42,931 nt of DNA, taken from contig NZ_CAAHFN010000066.1 of assembly GCF_900961225.1 (NCBI RefSeq), forward strand, positions 1-42,931, given 5' to 3'. The notes under the pieces were generated by a model. The model worked only from the letters and a program-made list of their open reading frames with translations. It was not told where the DNA came from and did no database searches. Below are positions 25,707 through 34,518 of this stretch, in pieces (the first letter of the stretch is position 1; every line of letters begins with the position of its first letter). Made by a program: the position numbers and the translations under genes. The DNA comes from Modicisalibacter radicis. GTDB lineage: Bacteria > Pseudomonadota > Gammaproteobacteria > Pseudomonadales > Halomonadaceae.

Positions 25707-27161
25707 TTACTCCCCGTCGGTCTCGACGATCCAGGTATCCTTGCTGCCCCCGCCCTGCGAGGAGTTCACCACCAGCGAATCCTTGACCAGCGCGACCCGC
25801 GTCAACCCCCCGGTGGTCACTTGAATGTCGGTCCCGGAAAGGATGAACGGGCGCAGGTCGACGTGTCGGGCCTCGGTGCCGCCGTCGCACAGGGTCGGCG
25901 CGGTGGACAGGTCGAGCGTCGGCTGGGCCATGTAGTTGCGCGGGTCGGCCTTGATCCGTTCGGCGAACTCGGCACGCTGGCCGGGCGTGGCGCGCGGTCC
26001 GATCAGCATGCCGTAGCCGCCGGACTCGTTGGCCGGCTTGACCACCAGCTCGTCGAGGTGCTCGAGCACGTACTTGCGGTCCTCCTCGAACATGCACAGA
26101 TAGCTGGGCACGTTGGGCAGGATCGGCTTCTGGTCCAGGTAGTACTCGATGATCCTGGGCACGAAGGCGTAGACGACCTTGTCGTCGGCGACCCCGGCGC
26201 CCGGGGCGTTGGCCAGCGCCACCTTGCCCGAGCGCCAGGCGCGCATCAGCCCCGCTACGCCCAGCGTCGAGTCGGGGTTGAAGACCTCCGGGTCGAGGAA
26301 CAGATCGTCGATGCGCCGGTAGATCACATCGACCCGGGTCAGTCCCTCGATGGTGCGCATGTAGACGATATCGTCGTCATCGACCACCAGGTCGGAGCCC
26401 TGGACCAGTTCGACGCCCATCTGCTGGGCCAGATAGGCGTGCTCGTAGTAGGCCGAGTTGTAGATCCCCGGGGTCAGCACCACCACCCGCGGTTCGTCGT
26501 AGGGGCGTGGCGACAGGCTGGCCAGCATGTCGTAGAGCTGCGCGCAGTAGTCGTCCACCGGCAGGATGCGTCCGGTGGCGAAGACCTCGGGCAGCACGCG
26601 CTTGGTGACGTTGCGGTTCTCGAGCATGTACGAGACCCCGGAGGGTACCCGCAGGTTGTCCTCCAGCACGTAGAGCGTGCCGTCACCGTCGCGCACCAGG
26701 TCGGAGCCGCAGATATGCGCCCAGACGTGGTGGGGCGGGTCGATGCCGCGACACTGCGGCCGGAAGTTCACCGACTGGGCGAGCACTTCGGCGGGCAGCA
26801 CCCTGTCCTTGATGATGCGCTGGTCGTGGTAGAGATCGTCGATGAACAGGTTGAGCGCCTCGACGCGCTGCTTGAGTCCGGCCTCGGTGCGCCGCCACTC
26901 GTCGGCGGGAATGATCCGCGGGACGATGTCGAACGGCCAGGCGCGGTCGATCATGCTGCCTTCGGAATACACCGTGAAGGTGATGCCCATGGTCTGGATG
27001 GCGATCTCGGCGGCGGCCTTGCGTTCGGCGAGATCCTGCGGGCTGAAGCCGGCGAGTATGCCGCAGAGATCCCGGGCGGCCGGCCGCGGTTGCCCGGGTG
27101 CCGCGAGCAGCTCGTCGTAGAAATCCGTGCAGCGGTAGCCTTGCCAATCGATGAGACTCAT
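25707..27161 (-). CDS. circularly permuted ATP-grasp ligase (type 2)
   Basis: A 484-residue protein of the COG2308 family, predicted to join a carboxylate to an amine using ATP. ATP-grasp residues are in place but permuted: the metal-binding segment LYVLEDNLRVPSGVSYMLENR lies in the N-terminal half (coded near 26620-26680), and the ATP-lysine with its glycine loop, VVKPANESGGYGM, lies in the C-terminal half (coded near 26005-26052). HVDLRPFILSG and NSSQGGGSKDTWI close the protein. AAGG lies eight bases before the ATG. This copy looks catalytically intact, unlike its fused paralogue. The peptide or metabolite it works on is unknown. Confidence 0.93.
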   Translation of the reverse strand: MSLIDWQGYRCTDFYDELLAAPGQPRPAARDLCGILAGFSPQDLAERKAAAEIAIQTMGITFTVYSEGSMIDRAWPFDIVPRIIPADEWRRTEAGLKQRVEALNLFIDDLYHDQRIIKDRVLPAEVLAQSVNFRPQCRGIDPPHHVWAHICGSDLVRDGDGTLYVLEDNLRVPSGVSYMLENRNVTKRVLPEVFATGRILPVDDYCAQLYDMLASLSPRPYDEPRVVVLTPGIYNSAYYEHAYLAQQMGVELVQGSDLVVDDDDIVYMRTIEGLTRVDVIYRRIDDLFLDPEVFNPDSTLGVAGLMRAWRSGKVALANAPGAGVADDKVVYAFVPRIIEYYLDQKPILPNVPSYLCMFEEDRKYVLEHLDELVVKPANESGGYGMLIGPRATPGQRAEFAERIKADPRNYMAQPTLDLSTAPTLCDGGTEARHVDLRPFILSGTDIQVTTGGLTRVALVKDSLVVNSSQGGGSKDTWIVETDGE

Positions 27162-27182
27162 GGGCGTTACCTTGCCTGGGAG

Positions 27183-27202
27183 GTCACCGGCGCACCGGTG
27201 AC
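27183..27202 (-). promoter_or_regulatory. 8-bp hairpin in the leader of the ATP-grasp gene
   Basis: GTCACCGG and CCGGTGAC form a perfect stem around CGCA, 22-41 bases before the ATG at 27161 and close to its ribosome site. It could be an operator in the divergent control region (27162-27393) or an mRNA structure. The weak pair TTGACC (27296-27301) and CTAGAC (27320-27325) could be part of a promoter for the rightward gene. Confidence 0.4.
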
Positions 27203-27393
27203 GACACTGTCCATGGGCCGTCCCGCACGGGGTCGCGGAGCGGTGCGCTTTCCTCAGGCTATACCAGTTCTTCGGCTCCCGCCTGCGGGCAAGCGTTGAC
27301 CGGTCGGGTTGCAGTTGTGCTAGACGCGTCCACGGCCGATAGTGAATGGCATTGGCCGTTCGGCCGGCACTCGTTCAGCGTTTGGGGTCCGAT

Positions 27394-30300
27394 ATGACGA
27401 TTCGCGTCGCCTTGCAGCACCATACGAGCTACCGCTTCGACCGCCCGGTGAATCTCTCGCCGCACCTGATTCGCTTGCGGCCGGCGCCGCATTGTCGAAC
27501 GCCGATCGAGGCCTATTCGCTGAAGATCGACGGCGAACCGCACTTTCTCAACTGGCAGCAGGACCCGTTCGGCAATTTCATCGCCCGGGTGGTGTTCTCC
27601 GAAAAGCTCACCCGGCTGGCGGTCGACGTCGAACTGATCGCGCCAATGACGGTGATCAACCCGTTCGACTTCTTCATCGAGAGCTACGCCGAGCATTTCC
27701 CCTTCGATTATTCCGCAGCGCTTGCCAAGGAGCTGGCGCCGTATCTCGAGGTTCGCGAGGCGGGTCCGTTGCTGCGCGACTGGCTGCATGGGTGGCGACA
27801 GGAAGCGCCGAGCGCGCCCCGGGCGATGGTCGACTTCCTGGTCGCCATCAATCAGCGCCTGCAGCAGGATATCGGTTACCTGGTACGCCTGGAGCCGGGC
27901 ATACAGAGCTGCGAGACGACGCTGGACAAGGCCAGCGGCTCGTGTCGCGACAGCGCCTGGCTGCTGGTGCAGATATTCCGTCATCTGGGCCTGGCGGCGC
28001 GTTTCGTCTCCGGCTATCTCGTCCAGCTGGCCGCCGACGTCAAGGCGCTCGACGGACCCTCGGGTACCGAGGTCGACTTCACCGACCTGCACGCCTGGAC
28101 CGAGGTGTTCATCCCCGGCGCCGGCTGGGTGGGGCTCGACCCCACCTCGGGGCTGTTCGCCGGCGAGGGCCACATTCCCCTGGCGGCGACGCCCGAACCG
28201 TCGAGCGCCGCGCCGATCAGCGGCCTGAGCGACGAGTGCGAGGTCGAGTTCGACTTCGCCATGCGCGTCGAGCGCATCCACGAGGACCCGCGTGTCACCC
28301 GACCCTACAGCGAGACCCAGTGGGCGGCGATCAACGCGCTGGGGGAGCGGGTCGACGAACGGCTGGCGAAGGGCGACGTACGCCTGACGCTGGGTGGCGA
28401 GCCGACCTTCGTGTCGATCGACGACATGGACGCCGCCGAGTGGAACACCGCGGCGCTCGGCCCGACCAAGCGCGTGCTGGCCGGCGACCTGCTCAAGCGC
28501 CTGCGCGAGTGCTTCGCCGAGGGCGGGCTGCTGCACACTCATCAGGGCAAGTGGTACCCCGGCGAATCGCTGCCACGCTGGGCGCTGGCCTGCTACTGGC
28601 GGCGTGACGGCGTACCGCTGTGGCGCGACGAGGCACTGCTCGCCGACGACCGTCATCCGGGGCGCTACGGTGTCGATCGGGCGCGGCGCTTCGCCGAGGC
28701 ACTGGCCGAGCGTCTCGGCGTCGCCAAGCAACGCCTGATCCCCGCCTACGAGGATGCCTATTACTATCTGTGGCGCGAGCGCACCCTGCCGGTCAATGTC
28801 GACCCCCGTGCCTACCGGCTCGACGATGACGAGGAGCGCCGCCGGCTGGGCCGGCTGCTCGAGCGCGGGCTCGGCGAGATCACTGGCTTCGCGCTGCCGC
28901 TGCGTCACGCTCTCGACAGGCCCCACGCCTGGGAGAGCGGCGAATGGCCGCTCAAGCGCGATTACCTTTACCTGGTGCCCGGCGACTCGCCGATGGGCCT
29001 GCGCCTGCCGCTGTCGGCGCTGCCCTGGGAGGCGCGCCCCGACCGGCCCCAGCCGCAATCCCTGTTCGAGTTTCGCGACAACCTGGGCGATGTGCACAGC
29101 GAAGTGACGCGCCGCTACAGCGATCTGCGCGCCCCGGGGGCCGACGCGACTCGTGGGTTGCATCGTCAGGCGCCCGACCAGGACTGGCAGGAGCAGCCGC
29201 TGGCCGAGGGCGACCGCGACGAGCCGACGATCCACACCAGCCTGTGCGTCGAGCCCCGCGACGGCCGGCTGCACGTCTTCCTGCCGCCGATGACCCACCT
29301 CGAGCACTACCTGGACCTGATCGCCAGCGTCGAGGATACCGCCGCCGCGCTTGCCACGCCGGTGATCGTCGAGGGCTACCCGCCGCCATCCGACCCACGC
29401 CTGGCCAAGTTCCTGATCACCCCGGATCCGGGGGTGATCGAGGTCAACATCATGCCCGCCGAGGACTGGCCCTCGCTGGTCGCCAATACCGAAACGCTCT
29501 ACGAACAGGCGCGGCTGACCCGGCTGGGCACCGAGAAGTTCATGCTCGACGGCCGGCATACCGGCACCGGCGGCGGCAACCACGTCACCCTGGGTGGTGC
29601 CACGCCGGCGGACTCGCCGTTCTTGCGGCGCCCGGACCTGCTGGGCAGCCTGCTCACCTACTGGCAGCATCACCCCAGCCTGTCGTACCTGTTCTCGGGA
29701 CTGTTCCTGGGGCCGACCAGTCAGGCGCCGCGCGTCGACGAAGCGCGCCACGAGGCACTCTATGAACTCGAGATCGCGCTGGCGCAGATCCCCGAGGGCG
29801 AGGTGGCGCAGCCGTGGCTGATCGACCGGCTGCTGCGCCACCTGCTTACCGATATCACCGGCAACACCCATCGTGCCGAGTTCTGCATCGACAAGCTCTA
29901 CTCGCCGGACAGCGACACCGGGCGGCTGGGGCTACTGGAACTGCGCGCCTTCGAGATGCCGCCCCACGCACGCATGAGCCTGATGCAGATGCTGTTGATC
30001 CGCGCCCTTGTCGCGCGCTGCTGGGAGCGTCCGTACCGCGGCAAGCTGGTGCGCTGGGGCACGGCGTTGCACGATCGCTGGCTGTTGCCGCACTGCCTGT
30101 GGAACGATCTCGAGGATGTGGTCGACGATCTGCGCCGGCATGGCTTCGACTTCGAGCTCGACTGGTTCGCACCGTTTCTCGAGTTCCGCTTCCCGGTCCA
30201 TGGCCGGGTCAGCCATCGCGACGTACGACTCGAGCTGCGCCAGGCCATCGAGCCCTGGCACGTGCTCGGCGAGGAGAGCGCCGGGGGCGGCACGGCACGC

Positions 30301-30732
30301 TACGTCGATTCCTCGGTGGAACGCGTTCAGGTCAAGGTCAACGGATTGAGCGGCGATCGCTACGTCGTCACCTGCAACGGCCGGCGCGTGCCGCTGACCC
30401 CGACCGGGCGGGTCGGCGAGGCGGTGGCCGGGGTGCGTTTTCGCGCCTGGCAGCCTCCCTCGGCGCTGCACCCGCGGATCGGCGTGCACGCACCGCTGAC
30501 GTTCGACATCGTCGACACCTGGAACCAGCGCTCGGCGGGCGGTTGCATCTATCACGTCGCCCATCCGGGCGGGCGCAACTACGAGACCTTCCCGGTCAAC
30601 GCCAACGAGGCCGAGGCGCGGCGGCTGGCGCGTTTCACGGCGCAGGGGCACAGTCAGTCCGCAATGCAGCCGGCGCTGGAAGCGCCGAGCCTGGAGCTGC
30701 CCATGACCCTCGACCTGCGGCGCCCGGGCTGA
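27394..30732 (+). CDS. transglutaminase-amidoligase fusion (DUF2126, COG4196)
   Basis: A 1112-residue protein. The N-terminal BTLCP-like segment (about 1-85) leads into a transglutaminase-like domain with the triad C184 (ASGSCRDSAWL), H233 (LHAWTEVF) and D249 (GLDPTSG). From about 300 to 1090 it is DUF2126, a putative amidoligase related to the glutamine-synthetase/GCS fold; LTLGGEPTFVSIDDMD, GKWYPGESLPRWAL, IEVNIMPAEDW, GGGNHVTLGGA and HRAEFCIDKLYSPD are its conserved blocks. The protein could thus both cut or transfer at an amide and make one. GGGG lies eight bases before the ATG; no signal peptide is seen, so it is cytoplasmic. First gene of the rightward unit, divergent from the alpha-E/ATP-grasp pair. 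Confidence 0.93.
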   Translation: MTIRVALQHHTSYRFDRPVNLSPHLIRLRPAPHCRTPIEAYSLKIDGEPHFLNWQQDPFGNFIARVVFSEKLTRLAVDVELIAPMTVINPFDFFIESYAEHFPFDYSAALAKELAPYLEVREAGPLLRDWLHGWRQEAPSAPRAMVDFLVAINQRLQQDIGYLVRLEPGIQSCETTLDKASGSCRDSAWLLVQIFRHLGLAARFVSGYLVQLAADVKALDGPSGTEVDFTDLHAWTEVFIPGAGWVGLDPTSGLFAGEGHIPLAATPEPSSAAPISGLSDECEVEFDFAMRVERIHEDPRVTRPYSETQWAAINALGERVDERLAKGDVRLTLGGEPTFVSIDDMDAAEWNTAALGPTKRVLAGDLLKRLRECFAEGGLLHTHQGKWYPGESLPRWALACYWRRDGVPLWRDEALLADDRHPGRYGVDRARRFAEALAERLGVAKQRLIPAYEDAYYYLWRERTLPVNVDPRAYRLDDDEERRRLGRLLERGLGEITGFALPLRHALDRPHAWESGEWPLKRDYLYLVPGDSPMGLRLPLSALPWEARPDRPQPQSLFEFRDNLGDVHSEVTRRYSDLRAPGADATRGLHRQAPDQDWQEQPLAEGDRDEPTIHTSLCVEPRDGRLHVFLPPMTHLEHYLDLIASVEDTAAALATPVIVEGYPPPSDPRLAKFLITPDPGVIEVNIMPAEDWPSLVANTETLYEQARLTRLGTEKFMLDGRHTGTGGGNHVTLGGATPADSPFLRRPDLLGSLLTYWQHHPSLSYLFSGLFLGPTSQAPRVDEARHEALYELEIALAQIPEGEVAQPWLIDRLLRHLLTDITGNTHRAEFCIDKLYSPDSDTGRLGLLELRAFEMPPHARMSLMQMLLIRALVARCWERPYRGKLVRWGTALHDRWLLPHCLWNDLEDVVDDLRRHGFDFELDWFAPFLEFRFPVHGRVSHRDVRLELRQAIEPWHVLGEESAGGGTARYVDSSVERVQVKVNGLSGDRYVVTCNGRRVPLTPTGRVGEAVAGVRFRAWQPPSALHPRIGVHAPLTFDIVDTWNQRSAGGCIYHVAHPGGRNYETFPVNANEAEARRLARFTAQGHSQSAMQPALEAPSLELPMTLDLRRPG

Positions 30733-30867
30733 GCGATGCCGGCAGGGCCGGTCTCGCCGGCAGGCCGGCGGATTTCCGGGAGCGGCAGGTCGTGTTAGTG
30801 GCCGTTAACCGTCATATGGCGGCCTACAGGGGCGCAGATCGACGTATTGCCCCGCTCGGAACGCGCT

Positions 30868-33567
30868 ATGATGCACGCTGAAACTCCCTCACCCATGGGC
30901 ATGCCCACCATGTTGGTCCCCGACGTTCCGGAATCGCTGCGCGACACGTCATCCGCCGCGCAGACGCAAGGCAGCCGCTCGCTCGACGCACTGCTGGCAG
31001 GCTATGCCGTGGGCGACTCCACGCGCCACGACATGCTGTTCGATGCGGATGGCGAGTTGCGTTCGCACTGGCGCGAGCTGCTCGAGGAGCTCGCCGCGCT
31101 GGGCGAGCAGGGGCTGGCCGAGCGTACCGACGAGGTCCAGCGACTGCTCTACGAGAACGGCGTCACCTTCAACGTGCATGACGACATGCGCGGGCGGCTG
31201 CGCACCTGGCGCGTCGACCCCTTGCCGCTGGTGATCCCGACCGCGCAGTGGGCCGAACTCGAGGCCGGCTTGACACAGCGCAGCCGCCTGCTCGATGCCT
31301 TGCTGGCCGACATCTACGGCCCGCGGCGGCTGATCGAGGAGGGCTATCTGCCCCCCGAGCTGATCTACGAGCATCCCGGTTTCCTGTTCGCCTGCGACCA
31401 CAGCTACGGCCAGAGCGAGGCGCGCCGTGCCGGGCTGGTCTTCCACGGCGTGGACCTGGTGCTCGACGACCGGGGCCAGTGGCGGGTGGTAGGCGATCGC
31501 CTGCAGGCACCGTCGGGGGCCGGCTACGCGCTGGAAAACCGCATCATCCTCGCCCGGGCGATGCCCACGCTCTACCGCGAGGCACCGTTGCGCCGGCTGG
31601 CGAGCTTTCTCGAGGCCGAGCATCGCACCCTGGCCGCGCTGTCCACCCTGCACCGCGAGCAGCCCAACGTGGTCCTGCTGACCCCGGGGCCCGATAGTGA
31701 CGGCTATTTCGAGCACGCCTACCTCGCCAACTACATGAACCTGTCGCTGGTCGAGAGCCTCGACCTGGTGGTCCGCGACAGCCGGGTCTGGATGCGCACG
31801 CTGGGCGGGCTCAAGCCGGTCGACGTGATCCTGCGACGGCTCGAGGATGCCTGGTGCGACCCGCTCGAGCTGCGCGCCGATTCGCTGATCGGCGTGCCGG
31901 GGCTGGTCCAGGCCGCGCGCAGCGGCGGGGTGGCCCTGGCCAACCCGCTGGGCGTCAGCGTGCTCGAGCACCCCGGTCTCGCTCCCTACCTGGCGACGCT
32001 CTGCGAGCGTCTGCTCGACGAGCCGCTGATTCTGGAACCGCCGCAAAGCTGGTGGTGTGGCGACCCGCAGTCGCTCGACACGGTGCTCGACGACTTCGAG
32101 CACCTGACGATCCGCGACATCGACCCCGGCGCGCGCTGGATTCGCGCCGCGGAACTCAGCGAAGCCGAGCTCGACCTGTTGCGCCAGCGGGTGGAGGCGC
32201 GGCCCAGTCGCTATGTCGCCCAGCGTCCGTTGCGTTCGGCGACCGCGCCGGTCTACGACGACGCCAGCGGCCGCTTCGTGCCGCGCCCGCTCAACCTGCG
32301 CGCCTTCGTCACCGCCGAGGCCGAGGCGCCGACCGGGCCGGGGAAATCCGAGCGGAGTGGCTGGTGCTATCGGGCGATGCCCGGCGGGCTGGCCTGGGCC
32401 GGGGCGCCGGGAACCCCCTCGCTGGACAGCGACGTGGTCAAGGACGTCTGGGTGCTGGCCGACAAGCCGCAGCCCCACGTCAGCCTATTGCGCCAGGCCT
32501 CGGGGCCGATCGTCGTCACCCGCGACGGCAACGACCTGCCGAGCCGGGTCGCCGATAGCCTGTTCTGGCTGGGCCGCTACGGCGAACGCCTCGACGTTCG
32601 CGCACGCTTGCTGCGCGAAGGGCTGCTGCGGCTGCTCGAGCAGGATCAGTCGGAATACGCCGACATCACCATGGCCGACCTGTTCGAGGTGCTGACCCTG
32701 GAGTGGCCCGATGGCGATCCCGACGCGCTGGCGGACGAATCCGTCGCCGGCGGTCCCTCGCTCGGCGGACGCTTTCACGACCTGCGCGCGGCCCTGCTGA
32801 CGCTGCTCGACGACGACACCCGCCAGGGCCTGCCGGCGTATTTCCAGCAGATGCTGCGCAACTCGCGGGCGGTGCGCGACCATCTCGGCGACGACGCCTG
32901 GCGGGTGCTCAACCAGCTGCGCCGCCAGATCAACGCCATGCCGAGGGTGCCCTCGGCGAGCGCCGGACGGCGCGCCTGCGAGGAGGTGGTCAATCAGCTG
33001 GCGGCGTTCTTCGGCCTGTGCAACGAGACCATGCCGCATCATTACGGCTGGCGCTTCATGGACATCGGCCGCTACATCGAGCGGGTGCTGCGTACCCTCG
33101 AGCTGCTGCGCCTGGCGCTGCTCGACGCCCGCGAGCCCGGCGTCGCGCTTTGGGAGGTGGTGCTGGCGACCACCGACAACGTCACCGCCTACCGGCGCCG
33201 CTATCGCAGCGAGCTGCACCCCACGGCGATTCTAGACCTGCTGCTGTTCGACGAGGGCAACCCGCGCTCGGTGGGCTACATGCTCAAGCGCCTGGGCCGC
33301 CAGATCGAGCGCCTGCCGCAACCCGATTCGGCGCCGTATCGCAGCCGCGAGCAGCGTCTGATCGTTCAGGCCTCGAGCACCTTGCAGCTCGCCGACATCG
33401 ATGTGCTTGCCGATGTGCATGCCTCCGAACGTGCCCGCGAGGCGCTGGCGGTGCTGTTCGATGCCTTGCTCGATCCGCTGGAACAGCTCTCTGACGCCAT
33501 CGGCCACAGCCACTTCAGCCACGCCGAGACGCCCAAGCAACTGATCAAGATGCAGGTGCAGCCGTGA
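30868..33567 (+). CDS. ATP-grasp/alpha-E fusion protein
   Basis: An 899-residue fusion. The N-terminal part (about 40-545) is a circularly permuted ATP-grasp like the gene at 25707-27161; the C-terminal part (about 560-890) is an alpha-E domain starting at RVADSLFWLGRYGERLDVRARLLR. Key ATP-grasp residues differ from the separate copy: LEDNLRVPSG is replaced by VGDRLQAPSG (coded near 31485-31520), and the VKPANESGG loop is replaced by TIRDIDPGARW (coded near 32107-32140), with no glycine loop. It may bind but not use ATP, or act as a partner subunit. The ATG at 30868 has GGAA seven bases upstream; a TTG at 30847 is less likely. It overlaps the next gene by four bases. Confidence 0.92.
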   Translation: MMHAETPSPMGMPTMLVPDVPESLRDTSSAAQTQGSRSLDALLAGYAVGDSTRHDMLFDADGELRSHWRELLEELAALGEQGLAERTDEVQRLLYENGVTFNVHDDMRGRLRTWRVDPLPLVIPTAQWAELEAGLTQRSRLLDALLADIYGPRRLIEEGYLPPELIYEHPGFLFACDHSYGQSEARRAGLVFHGVDLVLDDRGQWRVVGDRLQAPSGAGYALENRIILARAMPTLYREAPLRRLASFLEAEHRTLAALSTLHREQPNVVLLTPGPDSDGYFEHAYLANYMNLSLVESLDLVVRDSRVWMRTLGGLKPVDVILRRLEDAWCDPLELRADSLIGVPGLVQAARSGGVALANPLGVSVLEHPGLAPYLATLCERLLDEPLILEPPQSWWCGDPQSLDTVLDDFEHLTIRDIDPGARWIRAAELSEAELDLLRQRVEARPSRYVAQRPLRSATAPVYDDASGRFVPRPLNLRAFVTAEAEAPTGPGKSERSGWCYRAMPGGLAWAGAPGTPSLDSDVVKDVWVLADKPQPHVSLLRQASGPIVVTRDGNDLPSRVADSLFWLGRYGERLDVRARLLREGLLRLLEQDQSEYADITMADLFEVLTLEWPDGDPDALADESVAGGPSLGGRFHDLRAALLTLLDDDTRQGLPAYFQQMLRNSRAVRDHLGDDAWRVLNQLRRQINAMPRVPSASAGRRACEEVVNQLAAFFGLCNETMPHHYGWRFMDIGRYIERVLRTLELLRLALLDAREPGVALWEVVLATTDNVTAYRRRYRSELHPTAILDLLLFDEGNPRSVGYMLKRLGRQIERLPQPDSAPYRSREQRLIVQASSTLQLADIDVLADVHASERAREALAVLFDALLDPLEQLSDAIGHSHFSHAETPKQLIKMQVQP

Positions 33568-34508
33568 TCTACCAATTGCGCCACACCACCCGCTACAGCT
33601 ACAGCGCGCCGGTCACGCTGTGCCACAACGAGGCGCGCATGCTGCCCCGCGAGCTGCCCTGGCAGCGCTGCGAGGCGTCGCGTATCGAGATCCTGCCGCA
33701 CCCGGCGGTGTGCAGCGAGCGCCAGGACTTCTTCGGCAACCGGATTCTGTACTTCGCCATACAGGACATTCATCAGGCGCTCGAGGTCAGCGTGCGCACC
33801 CGCCTCGAGACCCGGCCGCGGCCGGCCCTGCCGATCAGGCTGCCCGGCGACTGGCAGGGCTGTCGCGATACGCTGGCCAGCGCCGCCGAGAAGAGCTGCC
33901 TGCAGGCGCGGCTGTATCGCCTCGACTCGCCCTTCGTGCGGCGCCATGCGCGGCTCGCCGACTACGCCGCGGTAAGCTTCACCCCGGGGCGTTCGCTGCT
34001 CGAGGCGGCCCAGGATCTCAACCGGCGCATCTTCGATGAATTCACCTACGACCCGAGCTTCACCACGCTGGCCACGCCCTTGCTCGAGGTGCTCGAAAAG
34101 CGTCGTGGCGTCTGCCAGGACTTCGCCCATCTGGCGATCGGCTGCCTGCGCTCGGTCGGCCTCGCGGCGCGCTATGTCAGCGGTTATCTGGAGACCTTTC
34201 CGGCACCCGGCCAGCCCAAGCTGATCGGCGCCGATGCCTCGCACGCCTGGCTCGCGGTCTTCCTGCCGGGCTGGGGCTGGCTGGAACTCGACCCGACCAA
34301 CGGCAGCCTGCCCGCCGAGCAGCACATCGTGGTCGGCTGGGGGCGCGACTACGCCGACGTGCCGCCGCTGAGCGGCGTGATGAGCGGCGGTGGCGACCAC
34401 AGCCTCGACGTCGCGGTGGATGTGATTCCCGAACCCCCGGCGAACTCGCCGGGGCGAGCGCAACACCCGCCCGGGACCCCGTTGGAGCCGTCGTCCCGCC
34501 CGGCTTGA
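33564..34508 (+). CDS. transglutaminase-like protease-fold protein
   Basis: A 314-residue protein with an N-terminal beta domain (starting MIYQLRHTTRYSYSAPVTL, about 1-85) and a transglutaminase-like core. The triad is C184 in RRGVCQDFAHL, H227 in DASHAWLAVF and D243 in ELDPTNG. The C-terminal tail after about 285 is proline-rich and variable. The ATG overlaps the fusion gene's stop as ATGA, so the two are coupled. It is the second transglutaminase of the locus, and could cut or transfer the product of the ligases. Acting as a protease or as a peptide transferase cannot be told apart here. Confidence 0.93.
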   Translation: MIYQLRHTTRYSYSAPVTLCHNEARMLPRELPWQRCEASRIEILPHPAVCSERQDFFGNRILYFAIQDIHQALEVSVRTRLETRPRPALPIRLPGDWQGCRDTLASAAEKSCLQARLYRLDSPFVRRHARLADYAAVSFTPGRSLLEAAQDLNRRIFDEFTYDPSFTTLATPLLEVLEKRRGVCQDFAHLAIGCLRSVGLAARYVSGYLETFPAPGQPKLIGADASHAWLAVFLPGWGWLELDPTNGSLPAEQHIVVGWGRDYADVPPLSGVMSGGGDHSLDVAVDVIPEPPANSPGRAQHPPGTPLEPSSRPA

Positions 34509-34518
34509 GCCCGGCCGT

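Noticed and set aside
27335..27342. GCCGATAG before the transglutaminase-amidoligase gene, like a FliA -10 box
   Set aside because: No -35 match 11 bases upstream, and no reason for flagellar control of this gene.
27259..29871. 870-codon open frame antisense to the transglutaminase-amidoligase gene
   Set aside because: Shadow of a strongly conserved gene; no recognisable domain and no ribosome site.
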